64,000 bases of DNA from Sphingomonadales bacterium Ga0077531 (GCA_001464915.1 LNED01000017.1:124001-188000), one strand, 5' to 3'. Counted from the first letter of the stretch, positions 1-9,629 are shown. Notes: generated by a model from the sequence alone, not told the origin. Made by a program: numbers and translations.

Positions 1-467
1 ATATGGCCGCCTGCCTCCATCCCTTCGATCACCATCGCATCCGCACCGGAACGCAGCAGCTTTTTCGCCAGCGCGAGGGTCGGGGCGAAACAGATCACCT
101 TGGTATTGCCGCCCTCCTTGATGGCCTCAACGCTGCCCTTGGGCGGGATGCCGCCTGCCAGCACCACGTGGGTGACGCCATGCTTGCGGCACACCGCGAT
201 CAGATCGAAAAGTGCCGGGTGCATGGTGATAAGGTTGACACCGAAGGGCTTGCTGGTCAGCGCTTTGGTCGCGGCGATCTCGCGGTCGAGCAGTTCCGGG
301 GTCATCGCCCCGCAGGCGATCACGCCAAACCCGCCCGCGTTGGAGATGGCCGAGACAAGGTTGCGTTCCGACACCCAGCTCATCGCGCCGCACAAAATCG
401 CGGTCTCGCAGCCAAGGAAATCGGTGCCGCGCTGCATCAGGGCAGCGGTGTGGGGATATGTGGTCAT
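1..467 (-). CDS. Nitronate monooxygenase / NAD(P)H-dependent flavin oxidoreductase, 5' part only
   Basis: Reading the minus strand from the ATG at 467 gives 155 codons that run off the window edge, so the C-terminal part is missing. The N-terminus has the TIM-barrel signature of the 2-nitropropane dioxygenase/FabK-like FMN family: an early CGAMSWVS segment, an NAGGFGVIACG glycine-rich loop, FGVNLIT, and near the cut end EGMEAGGH, the stretch that holds the family's catalytic-site histidine. Family members oxidise nitronates or act as FabK-type enoyl-ACP reductases; the exact substrate cannot be told from this fragment. It lies 10 bp downstream of purT on the same strand and may be cotranscribed with it. 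Confidence 0.8.
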   Translation of the reverse strand, partial: MTTYPHTAALMQRGTDFLGCETAILCGAMSWVSERNLVSAISNAGGFGVIACGAMTPELLDREIAATKALTSKPFGVNLITMHPALFDLIAVCRKHGVTHVVLAGGIPPKGSVEAIKEGGNTKVICFAPTLALAKKLLRSGADAMVIEGMEAGGH

Positions 468-477
468 GGCGCGCGCC

Positions 478-1665
478 CTAGTCCGCTTCGGATGAATAGA
501 CAATCTGCACCTTTGCCGCCGCTGCCTTGGCGAGTTTCACCGCTGTTGGCGCATCGGCAGCCCGGGCAAGCGCGACCCCCATCCGGCGATAGGGACGGGT
601 AACGGGCTTGCCGAAGATCCGCACATCCACGCCATCATCCACCGCCAAGGCATCGGCCAGCCCTTCAAACGCGAAGTCATCACTGTCCCGGTCGGCAAGG
701 ATCACGGCAGACGCGGCGGGGCGCGCAGCGATGCTTTCGGGCACTGGTAGGCCAAGGATCGCACGGGCGTGGAGATCGAATTCGTTCAAATCCTGCGAGA
801 TCAGCGTCACCATCCCGGTATCGTGCGGACGCGGGGAGAGTTCGGAGAAGATCACTTCCTCGCCGCGCACAAAGAACTCCACCCCATACAGCCCCCAGCC
901 GCGGCCATCGCCTTGCAGCGCAGCGGTAACCTTGGCCGCCATATCCTGCGCCTTTGCCAGCGCAGCGGGCGACATCGCGGCGGGTTGCCAGCTTTCGCGG
1001 TAATCACCGCGTTCCTGCCGGTGGCCGATCGGCGGGCAGAAGCTGATGCCGCTCTTATGGCGCACCGTCAGCAAAGTGATTTCATAATCGAAGGCGATGA
1101 ATTGCTCGCAGATCACCCGCGCCCGGTCGCCGCGCATATTGGCGACCGCATATTCCCACGCGGCGTCCAGCGCTTCCGGCCCATCGACTTTGCTCTGGCC
1201 CTTGCCCGATGAGGACATCACCGGCTTCATTACCAGCGGATAGCCGATCCGTGCTGCCACTTCGCGCGCCTCGGCAAAGCTTTCCGCGTAGCCATATTGC
1301 GAGGTCACCAGCCCCAACTCGCCCGCCGCTAGATCGCGGATCGCATCGCGATTCATGGTGAGCTGCGCGGCGCGGGCTGATGGCACGATGGTAAAGCCCT
1401 GCTCCTCCAATTCACCCAGCACTTCGGTGCGGATCGCTTCGATTTCGGGGACGATCAGATCGGGCTGATGCCGGATCACCGCCGCCCGCAGCGCTTCGCC
1501 GTCGAGCATCGAGAACACCTCTCGCGCATCGGCCAGCTGCATCGCGGGGGCATTATCGTAGCTATCGCAGGCGATCACCCGTGCGCCCAGACGCTTGGCG
1601 GAAATTACGAATTCGCGGCCCAGCTCGCCCGAACCGAGCAGCAGGATAGTGGCAATATGGCTCAT
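478..1665 (-). CDS. purT: Formate-dependent phosphoribosylglycinamide formyltransferase (GAR transformylase 2)
   Basis: The 395-aa protein has the full length of PurT, an ATP-grasp enzyme that makes formyl-GAR from formate, ATP and GAR in purine synthesis. The N-terminus carries a Rossmann-like [12 protein letters not shown] turn and [16 protein letters not shown], both typical of PurT. The central part has the ATP-grasp segment [12 protein letters not shown], and [10 protein letters not shown] near residue 280 is the ATP/Mg-binding signature. The ATG is preceded by a plausible purine-rich site. It is a cytoplasmic folate-independent alternative to PurN. Confidence 0.95.
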   Translation of the reverse strand: MSHIATILLLGSGELGREFVISAKRLGARVIACDSYDNAPAMQLADAREVFSMLDGEALRAAVIRHQPDLIVPEIEAIRTEVLGELEEQGFTIVPSARAAQLTMNRDAIRDLAAGELGLVTSQYGYAESFAEAREVAARIGYPLVMKPVMSSSGKGQSKVDGPEALDAAWEYAVANMRGDRARVICEQFIAFDYEITLLTVRHKSGISFCPPIGHRQERGDYRESWQPAAMSPAALAKAQDMAAKVTAALQGDGRGWGLYGVEFFVRGEEVIFSELSPRPHDTGMVTLISQDLNEFDLHARAILGLPVPESIAARPAASAVILADRDSDDFAFEGLADALAVDDGVDVRIFGKPVTRPYRRMGVALARAADAPTAVKLAKAAAAKVQIVYSSEAD

Positions 1666-1710
1666 GGAGAGCGGGTTTAGCCAGCGCGCCTGTGAAGTCC
1701 AGTGGGGGGA

Positions 1711-2631
1711 TTAGGCTGCCCTGCGATGACCACCCACCGCAACCTGCCGCCCGCCGCCCGCGCGCGCCAGCACGAGGCCCAGCTCCGCTTCTCGCAGCGT
1801 CCAGTCGACTGTGCATTCGACCCGCGCCAGCCCGGCGCTCGCCGTCAGTTGCGGCGCCTTGGCCGATACAGGCGCAGCCAGCGCCGAGAACGTCTCAACC
1901 ACATCCTGCGCCCATTCGCGGGCATGGCGCGATGTCATTTCGGGCAATAGCACGCCAAACCGTTCGCCATCCAACTGCGCAACCTCGTGCCCCGGCAGCG
2001 CCATCGTTTCGAGGAACTTGGCAAAGGCCCACTGCACTTCATCCGCCGTGCGTTGGCCAAACCGCAGCAGCAGCGCGCGCATCGCATCCACTGCCAGCAC
2101 CGCCACAATCTGTCCGCCGCCATGCGCCAGATGCCGCCGCAGGCTGGCGCAGAACGCCTGCCGGTTGGCGAGGCCAGTGAGCGGATCGGTGACCGCGCGG
2201 GCGTGCAATTCGCCTTCCAGACTGCGCAATTGCTGCACCGACCGCATCAGGCATAGCGCGCCTTCAACCGCTCCGGCGTGATCGAACATCGGCCGCAGGC
2301 TCAAGGCATACCAGCGCTGACAATCGGGTTCGTGGCAATGATCGCTTGCGGCGCCTGCGGCGACCGGAAATTCAACCCATCCGCCCTGCGCTTGTCCAGC
2401 CAGAGTGGTTTTGACGTGCGTGCCAAGGAATGCTGCATGATCGCGCTCTGCCAGATCGGTGACGTGCGGCAGCAGCAGCGCGGCGGACAAATCAAGCCCG
2501 AGGTCAGCGAAATTGGCCGATGCGTGGATGATGAACCCGTGCCGGTCCAACCTTACAACAATGTCCCTCGACGATTCTTCCAACAGGCCATGCAGCACGC
2601 GGCCCTCGACATCACTCAACCCCGTTATCAT
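1711..2631 (-). CDS. PAS-like plus degenerate GGDEF domain protein
   Basis: From the ATG at 2631 the protein has 306 aa (an upstream TTG at 2661 would add 10). Residues 1-130 look like a PAS-type sensor. The GGDEF domain begins around residue 145 with the classical DPLTGLANR motif at 149-157. The signature loop expected to read GGDEF instead reads DGERF at 221-225, so the catalytic glycine-aspartate pair is altered and cyclic-di-GMP synthesis is doubtful. It may act as a binding or regulatory GGDEF protein. The next gene upstream on the same strand is a PilZ protein, which supports a shared cyclic-di-GMP theme. Confidence 0.8.
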   Translation of the reverse strand: MITGLSDVEGRVLHGLLEESSRDIVVRLDRHGFIIHASANFADLGLDLSAALLLPHVTDLAERDHAAFLGTHVKTTLAGQAQGGWVEFPVAAGAASDHCHEPDCQRWYALSLRPMFDHAGAVEGALCLMRSVQQLRSLEGELHARAVTDPLTGLANRQAFCASLRRHLAHGGGQIVAVLAVDAMRALLLRFGQRTADEVQWAFAKFLETMALPGHEVAQLDGERFGVLLPEMTSRHAREWAQDVVETFSALAAPVSAKAPQLTASAGLARVECTVDWTLREAELGLVLARAGGGRQVAVGGHRRAA

Positions 2632-2891
2632 TCCCGCAACGCCCCCGAAACCCACGCCCAAACAGGTTAATCGTTGTTAGCCGATGTAAAGTATATCAAA
2701 ACTCATCATAGTACAGAAAAACAACTATTCTGTTCCGATGAACCGACACTAAACCGTTAGCAAGTAAACTTACTCGACTAAAAATCGAATCAACTTCAGA
2801 TTTCGTTTACCATGTTTTTCAACTCGACCAGTGATTCATGTCAACTTGTCGTGTTTCTGATGCTTTTGAACGATGAACTGTGGGGGATTTA

Positions 2892-3602
2892 CTACAGTTC
2901 GATCATGATCCGCACGGCATCAGGCGTAGTGTTGCGGGCTTCGGCTATGCGTTTCCGGCATTCTTCAACCACCATGCTGGCCGCGCCGGTGGCGCTCGGC
3001 GCTTCGGCCAATGCCTCGGCAGCGACGCCCAGCGCGGCGGCAATCGCGCCGATGCGTTCGGGCAAAGGGCGGGCCTTGCCCTTCTCCCACGCCCACACCG
3101 TCGGCTTGCTGACCCCGAGCACGGCAGCGACATCGGCCAGCGTCAACCCGGCCTCGCGCCGCATGCGGTTGAGCCGGGTGCCGAGCGTATCTTGCGCCGC
3201 CGCCGGGGTGCGCGGGGCAAAGCCGGCGGCAGGCAGGCTATCAGGCGCAAAGCCTTGCAATTGCGCCGCCGCGAGCGCCGCGGGGCCAAGCGCGCGTTCA
3301 AACGCACAGCCATACAAACGCTCGCTACGCCACACGATCACCGCCGCGACGATCCCGGCTTCGGGCAGGTCGAGCGCGAGCTGCTCGCCGGTGGCTAGAT
3401 CGAGCGCGGTTTCGATCAGTAGTCCGGCAGCCGAAATGTTGTGGATCGTAACATTCGCCTCGGCACCATCGGGAGCGAGCCCGCTAGCCTCCATCCGCAA
3501 GGCCCGACGCGGCGCGGCGCGTTGGCTGTCGTTGGGGCTATTGCTGGGGTTATCGCCGGGAATGCCGGGGGTGGGGGAACCGAGGTGGGCCTTGATGGCC
3601 AT
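2892..3602 (-). CDS. PilZ domain fused to XRE-type helix-turn-helix
   Basis: The chosen ATG at 3602 gives 236 aa; an upstream in-frame start at 3656 is possible but adds only low-complexity residues. Residues 30-105 form a PilZ domain with an RxxxR motif (R32, R36) and the paired NISAAG at 55-60, the cyclic-di-GMP-binding signature (N in place of the usual D). Residues 138-200 form an XRE-family helix-turn-helix with TLADVAAVLGVSKPTVWAWE. PilZ with a DNA-binding domain suggests a transcription factor that senses cyclic-di-GMP; that function is inferred. The 260-bp upstream of the neighbouring GGDEF gene is A+T-rich and is the likely promoter area for that gene. Confidence 0.8.
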   Translation of the reverse strand: MAIKAHLGSPTPGIPGDNPSNSPNDSQRAAPRRALRMEASGLAPDGAEANVTIHNISAAGLLIETALDLATGEQLALDLPEAGIVAAVIVWRSERLYGCAFERALGPAALAAAQLQGFAPDSLPAAGFAPRTPAAAQDTLGTRLNRMRREAGLTLADVAAVLGVSKPTVWAWEKGKARPLPERIGAIAAALGVAAEALAEAPSATGAASMVVEECRKRIAEARNTTPDAVRIMIEL

Positions 3603-3743
3603 AACATGCGCCTTTCGCTCTCGCAGGGGGTGAGAGCGCGCACAGTCCGGCTGCAAACGTAAAGACGGGGTTACCCAAAATGGTTAATTTCGGCAAAGCG
3701 GGCTACTTGTCAGCTAACTGCGTTAGATGGGGTCGGGCACGGC

Positions 3744-4667
3744 ATGAAATGGGCGGTTATCATTACGGGCGCACTGGCGGTGTTGGCGCTGGTGTTTGCC
3801 GATGTGATCGGCTTTTTTGCCTTCCTCCCGCCGGTCGGGCTCCTGTTGTTGGCCCCTTCGCTGTTTCTTTATCTGCTGGCGATCTGGGGCGTGTCGGCCC
3901 TGCTGCCGATTGGCCGCGTGTGGCTGGCGCGGGCTGCGGCGCTGGTGATCGTTGTGGGGTTAGCGAGCCTTGCCGTCCTGCCGCTGCGTCTCGCGGCCAT
4001 CGCCGATTTCGAGCGGCGCGCGGCGGTGCCCGATGTCATGCCGCCCGCACGGATTGTGCTGTCCGGCGGTGTTCGGATCGAGGAGTCCTATGCCTTCACC
4101 AATCGCGCCTGCGATGACCTGTGCCTCGCGGTGCTCGACATGGACGGCATGACCTCGGTCACTGTGGCGGACCCTGAGGGGGCCACCACTTTCCGCCTTT
4201 TCCCGCGCGAAGCTGCTGACCCGGCGGCAGTGGTGCAGCCGCGCGATCCCGGCGGATTCGTCGAATGGGGCGGGAGTGGGGGTGACAGCGGGGCGGTGGA
4301 GGCGCTGTGGCAGACACGCCTCGCCGGGCCGGAGAGGCTGGTGAGGAGCGCACCTGCCACCCGCGCCGACTATACCCTGCAGCTCGGCGCTGACACGATC
4401 CTGCGCGGTAGCGAAGTGATCGCACGGCGCACCATCATCAGCGCCCAAGTGCCGATCATCCCGCCGTTCCTGTTCCCGTCATCGCTGTCCACCGATGCTG
4501 ATTTCACCACCGGCAGCCTAGCTCTCGCCAAGGCGGAGCGCCGCGTCGGGCCCTATACCGACGGCGAGCACCCCTATGCCCTGTTCGGGCGTTGGCTGGC
4601 GCTCAACAATTACGACGTGCTGCCCGACCCCCTGGCCTCGGATCAGTCCTTGGCATCCAGCCCGTAA
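3744..4667 (+). CDS. Membrane protein of unknown function
   Basis: This 307-aa protein opens with three hydrophobic segments (about residues 4-24, 26-50 and 61-84), followed by about 220 residues of soluble, probably periplasmic, domain without a recognised motif. Two cysteines in the sequence CDDLC may pair. It starts at an ATG after a gap from the divergent PilZ gene and ends 25 bp inside the convergent 3' end of lysC (4643-4667), so the two genes overlap tail to tail. No family could be assigned. Confidence 0.65.
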   Translation: MKWAVIITGALAVLALVFADVIGFFAFLPPVGLLLLAPSLFLYLLAIWGVSALLPIGRVWLARAAALVIVVGLASLAVLPLRLAAIADFERRAAVPDVMPPARIVLSGGVRIEESYAFTNRACDDLCLAVLDMDGMTSVTVADPEGATTFRLFPREAADPAAVVQPRDPGGFVEWGGSGGDSGAVEALWQTRLAGPERLVRSAPATRADYTLQLGADTILRGSEVIARRTIISAQVPIIPPFLFPSSLSTDADFTTGSLALAKAERRVGPYTDGEHPYALFGRWLALNNYDVLPDPLASDQSLASSP

Positions 4668-5914
4668 GCCGTGTGCAGCACCCGCACGGCGAGTTCAGTC
4701 TCGTCCTCGTCGATCATCACGCTGATCTTGATTTCCGACGTACTGATCGCCTGAATATTGATGCCCCGGTCGCTGAGCGAGCGGAACATCGTGCTCGCCA
4801 CCCCGGCATGGCTTTTCATCCCGACACCGACGACGCTGATCTTGGCGATCTTGCTGTCGGTGATGATGCGGTTGAAGCCGATCGCGTCGCGGCGATCCTC
4901 CAGCAGCGCCTGCGCGCGGGCGAGGTCGGACTGCGGGACGGTGAAGGTCACGTCGGTCTCACCCTTGTCGCGGCCGACGTTCTGGATGATCATGTCGACA
5001 TTGATGCTGGCCGCCGCCAACGGTTCAAAGATATTCGCCACCGCGCCGGGCCGGTCGGGCACACGGGTGAGGATGATCTTGGCTTCGTTCTTGTCGTGCG
5101 CGATGCCGGTTACAAGCTGGCGTTCCATCAGACCCTTCTCCACCAATTCATCCATTTCTGCGTCCGAGACGATCAACGTTCCCGGCAGATCATCGGCAGG
5201 CGGGGCGCCTTCGCCGATGAAGCTCGATAGCACCTGCACCCGCACGCCCTCTTTCATCGCCAGCCCGACAGAGCGGGTCTGGAGCACTTTCGCGCCCACC
5301 GATGCCAGTTCGAGCATTTCTTCGTAAGTCACCGCCTTCTGCTTCTTCGCCTTGGCGACGATGCGCGGATCGGTAGTGTAGACCCCGTCGACATCGGTGT
5401 AGATGTCGCAGCGGTCGGCCTTTATCGCAGCGGCGACAGCGACGGCGGAGGTGTCCGATCCGCCGCGGCCCAGCGTCGTCACCCGGCCATCTTCGGACAC
5501 GCCCTGAAAGCCGGGGATCACCGCAATCTCGCCTGCTTCCATCGCGGCGATCAGGCCGGGGGCGTCGATATTGTCGATCCGCGCCTTGGCATGGGCTTCG
5601 ATGGTCTTGATCGGCAATTGCCAGCCAAGCCAGCTGCGCGCTTTGCAGCCCAAGGCTTGCAGCGTGAGCGCCAGCAGCCCGCTGGTGACCTGTTCGCCGC
5701 TGGCCACCACCACGTCGTATTCGGCCGGATCATACAGCGGGTTTGCCTCGCGGCAGAAGTTCACGAGCCGGTCGGTCTCCCCCGCCATCGCGCTGACGAC
5801 GACCGCAACCTGGTCGCCATTTGCCGCCTGCGCGCGCACAATATTCGCCACCCGGCGGATACGCTCCGTCCCGGCCATGGATGTGCCGCCGAATTTCATC
5901 ACGATGCGGGCCAA
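4643..5914 (-). CDS. lysC: Aspartate kinase (aspartokinase)
   Basis: The 423-aa protein has the amino-acid kinase domain with the N-terminal KFGGTSMAG motif and a central GRGGSDTSAV substrate/ATP segment. Two C-terminal ACT domains follow from about residue 265, the usual site of allosteric feedback by lysine and/or threonine. It phosphorylates aspartate, the first step to lysine, threonine, methionine and diaminopimelate. Length and domain order match the monofunctional alphaproteobacterial type. The gene is divergent from ubiG with 49 bp between them. Confidence 0.96.
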   Translation of the reverse strand: MARIVMKFGGTSMAGTERIRRVANIVRAQAANGDQVAVVVSAMAGETDRLVNFCREANPLYDPAEYDVVVASGEQVTSGLLALTLQALGCKARSWLGWQLPIKTIEAHAKARIDNIDAPGLIAAMEAGEIAVIPGFQGVSEDGRVTTLGRGGSDTSAVAVAAAIKADRCDIYTDVDGVYTTDPRIVAKAKKQKAVTYEEMLELASVGAKVLQTRSVGLAMKEGVRVQVLSSFIGEGAPPADDLPGTLIVSDAEMDELVEKGLMERQLVTGIAHDKNEAKIILTRVPDRPGAVANIFEPLAAASINVDMIIQNVGRDKGETDVTFTVPQSDLARAQALLEDRRDAIGFNRIITDSKIAKISVVGVGMKSHAGVASTMFRSLSDRGINIQAISTSEIKISVMIDEDETELAVRVLHTAYGLDAKD

Positions 5915-5963
5915 ACCAAAGCTCCTGCTGGTGAGTGTTCGTGCGCGCTGTTAAGGGGGGAAC

Positions 5964-6701
5964 ATGGGAAACGCAAACGTATCGAATGTAACTATCCGTC
6001 CTGAGGAAGCCGATTTCTTCGCGGGCCTGGCACGCGATTGGTGGAACCCCAAAGGTGCGATGGCGAGCCTGCATCAGGTGAACCCGGTGCGGATGGCGTT
6101 TATCCGCGACGCGATTGACGCGCATTGGCCCGGCGCGGCGGCTTCGGCCAAGCCGCTGGCGGGCAAGGCGGCGCTCGATATCGGCTGTGGGGCCGGGCTG
6201 GTGTGCGAGCCTTTGGCGCGGCTCGGTGCGGCGGTGACCGGGGTTGACGCGGCGGCGGAGAATATCGCTGCGGCGAGCGCGCACGCCGAGGCCGTGGGGC
6301 TCGATATCCGCTATATGGCGGGCGAGGTTGCGGGGCTGGATATCGGCACCTTCGATCTGGTCACCAGCGTTGAAGTGATCGAGCATGTGGCAGACAAGCC
6401 CGCCTTCCTGCGCGATGTCGCGGCGCGGCTGGCGCCTGAGGGCTTGCTGATCATGTCCACCCCCAACCGCACGGCAGCGTCGCGCGTGCTGCTGGTCGGC
6501 GCAGCCGAGGCGGTGGGCTATGTCCCCAAGGGCACGCACCATTGGGAGGATTTCATCACGCCTGATGAATTCGAGGCGTTACTGAACGACGCTGGGCTGA
6601 CGGTTACCGCGCGGCGCGGCATTGCGTGGCGACCGGGCAAGGGGCTGCACCTGTCAGACGATACGGCGCTGAATTATATTCTGAGCGCGCGGCGGGTTTA
6701 G
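5964..6701 (+). CDS. ubiG: Ubiquinone biosynthesis O-methyltransferase
   Basis: The 245-aa protein is a class I SAM methyltransferase with motif I LDIGCGAGLVCEPLA near residue 72 and the UbiG-specific N-terminal stretch DWWNPKGAMASLHQVNPVR. It carries out both O-methylations of the ubiquinone ring. The start at 5964 follows a GGGGGGAAC leader. The stop overlaps the stop of the convergent glpQ by four bases (6698-6701). Confidence 0.95.
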   Translation: MGNANVSNVTIRPEEADFFAGLARDWWNPKGAMASLHQVNPVRMAFIRDAIDAHWPGAAASAKPLAGKAALDIGCGAGLVCEPLARLGAAVTGVDAAAENIAAASAHAEAVGLDIRYMAGEVAGLDIGTFDLVTSVEVIEHVADKPAFLRDVAARLAPEGLLIMSTPNRTAASRVLLVGAAEAVGYVPKGTHHWEDFITPDEFEALLNDAGLTVTARRGIAWRPGKGLHLSDDTALNYILSARRV

Positions 6702-7720
6702 GGACAGTTCCGCTCCTTCAGCGGCCCGTCGCTGAACACGCCCGCTACGCCCGCGGCCTTCAGCAGCGCGGCAAGCTTCACATCGCCGCAGCCTTTGCCC
6801 TTGGGATCATCGCCCGTGCGCAGCATCGCTGGCAGGAAGTCATTCTCCGGCCGTACCGTCCAGGCGTGGACCGCCAGCCCCGACGTCTTGGCGTCGGCCA
6901 CCAGCGTCGTCGGCGTGCCATCGGGGGTCAGCACCATCGCAATATGCGCGCCCACTGCGTCGGCATACTTTGCCACCTCGACCAGCCCGGTCGGCGTCAC
7001 CATCTCGGCATAGCGCATGGCGGGTTCATCCGCAGGGCCGCCGATGGGTGCGACCAGCTGCACCAGTTTGAATTCGCCGCGCAGCTTCAATCGCTGGAGC
7101 GGAGCGACCTCGAAGCTTTGGATGAACACCGGATCAGCAGAGGTGATGCCAAGCTGGCGCAATTCGCGCAGCAGCAGGTCGACCATGTCGATCCCCGCCT
7201 CCTGCAACAGAAACTCGGGGTGCTTGATTTCGGGGTAAAGGCCAATCCTGCGCCCGGTCGCGGCTTCCTTGGCGCGCACCAGCTTCACGATCTCGGCGAA
7301 GGTCGGCACCTGATACAGCCCGTCAAACCGCGCATTGGCGGGCCGCAGCGAGGCGATCCGTTCCTTCGCGCGCAAAGTGCGCAATTCGGCCAGCGTGAAG
7401 TCCTCGGCAAACCAGCCTGCGATCTTCTGCCCATCGATGGTCTTGTCGCGGCGGCGATCCTCGAATTCCTCGCGCGAGGCGACATCGGTGGTGCCGGACA
7501 ATTCGTTTTCATGGCGCGAGACCAGCACCAGATCCTTGGTCGCCACCAGATCGGGCTCAATGTAATCCGCCCCCTGATCGATCGCCAATTCGTAAGCGGC
7601 GAGCGTGTGTTCGGGCCGCTCGGCGCTTGCACCGCGGTGGGCGATGATCAGCATGTCCTGCGCTGCCGCTGGAACAGAAGCGAGCGCCAAGAGCGCAATC
7701 AGAGCAAGGCTGCGGACCAT
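6698..7720 (-). CDS. glpQ: Glycerophosphodiester phosphodiesterase, periplasmic
   Basis: The 340-aa precursor begins with a signal peptide (about residues 1-20, cleavage near AAA-QD). The catalytic core starts with IIAHRGASAERPEHT, the GDPD active-site motif, followed by DYIEPDLVATKD with its metal-binding acids. Such enzymes release glycerol-3-phosphate from glycerophosphodiesters, and the export signal places it in the periplasm as for GlpQ. Its 5' end overlaps the 3' end of the upstream ArsC-like gene by 22 bp. Confidence 0.92.
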   Translation of the reverse strand: MVRSLALIALLALASVPAAAQDMLIIAHRGASAERPEHTLAAYELAIDQGADYIEPDLVATKDLVLVSRHENELSGTTDVASREEFEDRRRDKTIDGQKIAGWFAEDFTLAELRTLRAKERIASLRPANARFDGLYQVPTFAEIVKLVRAKEAATGRRIGLYPEIKHPEFLLQEAGIDMVDLLLRELRQLGITSADPVFIQSFEVAPLQRLKLRGEFKLVQLVAPIGGPADEPAMRYAEMVTPTGLVEVAKYADAVGAHIAMVLTPDGTPTTLVADAKTSGLAVHAWTVRPENDFLPAMLRTGDDPKGKGCGDVKLAALLKAAGVAGVFSDGPLKERNCP

Positions 7721-8046
7721 TCGTCTTCCTTGAAACCGACCAGAATACCGCCGGGATATTCGACGATTGGCCGCTTGATGATGCTCGGTTGCTGAACGAG
7801 CAAAGCGACAGCCGTATGACTGTCGGTTGTGGCGGCCTTGTCGGCATCAGGCAGCGCGCGGAATGTGGTGCCCTTGCGGTTCACCACGGTATCAAGGCCC
7901 GCAGCGGCGATCCATGCGGCGACCCGCGCCGGATCAGCGCCTTCCTTCTTGTAATCGTGGAAGGTGTAAGCGCAGCCCTGCGCATCGAGCCACGTGCGGG
8001 CCTTCTTCACCGTATCGCAATTGGGGATGCCGTAGAGGTGGATCAT
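7699..8046 (-). CDS. ArsC/YffB-family thioredoxin-fold reductase
   Basis: The 115-aa protein has the ArsC-family fold: IYGIPNCDT-type N-terminus with Cys10 followed by DTVKKA, and a C-terminal RPIVEYPGG strand. True arsenate reductases have further conserved arginines, and the short YffB/Spx-like members often have unknown substrates, so arsenate reduction is only a possibility. It sits between ruvC and glpQ on the same strand and overlaps glpQ. Confidence 0.88.
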   Translation of the reverse strand: MIHLYGIPNCDTVKKARTWLDAQGCAYTFHDYKKEGADPARVAAWIAAAGLDTVVNRKGTTFRALPDADKAATTDSHTAVALLVQQPSIIKRPIVEYPGGILVGFKEDEWSAALL

Positions 8047-8058
8047 TGCTCGCGTCCT

Positions 8059-8532
8059 TTAAATCCGGGGTGCCAGATGTGCATCGGCAATCGCCACCGC
8101 GAGCGCATCGGCGGCATCGCTGCCCGCGATCTGCACGCCGGGCAGCAGCACCTTGACCATCGCGGCGACCTGCGTCTTTTCCGCAGCGCCCGTGCCGGTC
8201 ACCGCTTTCTTGACCAGCCGCGCGGCGTGTTCGTTGACCGTCAGGCCCGCCGCCCCGCACGCCGCCAGCACTGCGCCGCGCGCCTGTGCGAGCTTGAGGG
8301 TGGATTGCGGGTTCTTGTTGACGAAAATCTCCTCCGCCGCCGCGCGGGTGGGCGGATGCTCGGCAATCACCGCCGCCAGCCCTGCCTGCAACGCGGCGAG
8401 CCGCGCAGCCATCGGTGCGCTAGCATCGGTCTTGATCTGGCCATTGGCGATGTGGCTGATCCGCGCGCCTTCGGAGCGGATTACGCCCCAGCCGGTGCAG
8501 GACAGCGAGGGATCAAGGCCGAGGATCAACAC
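8059..8532 (-). CDS. ruvC: Crossover junction endodeoxyribonuclease RuvC
   Basis: The 157-aa protein has the RuvC Holliday-junction resolvase motifs: GLDPS with catalytic D7, AEEIF with E67/E68, and SDAADALAVA with D139 and D142 at the C-terminus. It cuts four-way junctions together with RuvAB, which are not in the window. It lies 12 bp upstream of the ArsC-like gene in a minus-strand run. Confidence 0.95.
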   Translation of the reverse strand: MLILGLDPSLSCTGWGVIRSEGARISHIANGQIKTDASAPMAARLAALQAGLAAVIAEHPPTRAAAEEIFVNKNPQSTLKLAQARGAVLAACGAAGLTVNEHAARLVKKAVTGTGAAEKTQVAAMVKVLLPGVQIAGSDAADALAVAIADAHLAPRI

Positions 8533-8535
8533 GGC

Positions 8536-8886
8536 TTAGAACCGCACGCCAAGGCGCGGCCCAAATTGCACCATTAGCAAATACAGCACAATCGTCAGAA
8601 CACAGCCCGCCAATAGTGCAGTCCAGAACCCATACCCTTGCCGCAGCAGCACCGGTATCAGCAGGAACATCGGCAGGCTGGGCAGCACAAACCAGAAGGT
8701 CGCTTGGGCGTGAACAGCCATGTTTTCCGCATCAGGCCGAGCATGCCACAGAAATATCATGCCAAGGATGGAAACCAGCGGCAGCGACGCAATCAACGCT
8801 GCCATAGCCGGTAGCCTGCGGCCAAGTTCCGCAATCGCCGCGATGATGACGCCAGCCAGCAGCGCCTTCGCGACGAATGACCACAT
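8536..8886 (-). CDS. DUF3147-type small integral membrane protein
   Basis: The 116-aa protein begins [10 protein letters not shown] and has four hydrophobic segments, as in the DUF3147 family; function unknown. The chosen ATG at 8886 shares one base with the TAA of the upstream yebC gene (TAATG), which supports it over a longer in-frame start. Its stop lies three bases before the ruvC start, so yebC, this gene and ruvC are probably one operon. Confidence 0.75.
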   Translation of the reverse strand: MWSFVAKALLAGVIIAAIAELGRRLPAMAALIASLPLVSILGMIFLWHARPDAENMAVHAQATFWFVLPSLPMFLLIPVLLRQGYGFWTALLAGCVLTIVLYLLMVQFGPRLGVRF

Positions 8887-9629
8887 TAGCCCAGCTTCTC
8901 CATCACTTCGTCCGAGATTTCGTAATTGCCCCACACGGTCTGGACATCGTCATCATCGTCGAGCGCGTCGATCAGCTTCATCAGCGTGCCCGCCGTCGCC
9001 TCGTCCACGTCGACGGTGAGAACCGGCTTCCACGCCAGTTTGACATTGTCCGCTGCGCCGAGGGCCTTTTCCAGCTCGCCCGCCACGCCGTGCAGCGCGT
9101 CGGCGGCGGTCCAGATCGTGTGGCCGTCTTCGGAGGATTCCACATCGTCCGCGCCCGCTTCAATCGCGGCTTCGAGCATTGCTTCCTCGTCGCCAACCTC
9201 GGCCTTGTATTCGATCAGACCGCACCGTTCGAAACCGTGCGACACCGAACCTTCTGAGCCCAAATTGCCGCCATTCTTGGAAAACGCGGTGCGGACATTG
9301 GTGGCGGTGCGGTTGCGATTATCGGTCAGCGCCTCGACGATCAGCGCGACCCCGCCGGGACCGTAACCTTCATACCGGATTTCGATATAGTCTTCGCCGC
9401 CCGCTGCCGCAGCCTTGTCGATCGCGCGCTGGATATTGTCCTTGGGCATCGATTGCGCCTTGGCCGCGTTGACCGCGAGCCGCAGGCGCGGGTTCATGTC
9501 GGGATCGGGCATGCCCATCTTCGCCGCCACGGTGATTTCGCGGCTCAGCTTGGAGAACATGCTCGAGCGTTTCTTGTCCTGCGCACCCTTGCGGTGCATG
9601 ATGTTCTTGAACTTGGAATGGCCTGCCAT
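8886..9629 (-). CDS. yebC: YebC/PmpR-family regulatory or translation-associated protein
   Basis: From the ATG at 9629 the protein has 247 aa, the normal family length, and starts with the hallmark [16 protein letters not shown] longer reading frame upstream lacks the family's N-terminus and is discarded. Family members were described as DNA-binding regulators near ruvC, and more recent work links them to relief of ribosome stalling. The acidic tail contains a run of aspartates near the C-terminus. Confidence 0.93.
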   Translation of the reverse strand: MAGHSKFKNIMHRKGAQDKKRSSMFSKLSREITVAAKMGMPDPDMNPRLRLAVNAAKAQSMPKDNIQRAIDKAAAAGGEDYIEIRYEGYGPGGVALIVEALTDNRNRTATNVRTAFSKNGGNLGSEGSVSHGFERCGLIEYKAEVGDEEAMLEAAIEAGADDVESSEDGHTIWTAADALHGVAGELEKALGAADNVKLAWKPVLTVDVDEATAGTLMKLIDALDDDDDVQTVWGNYEISDEVMEKLG

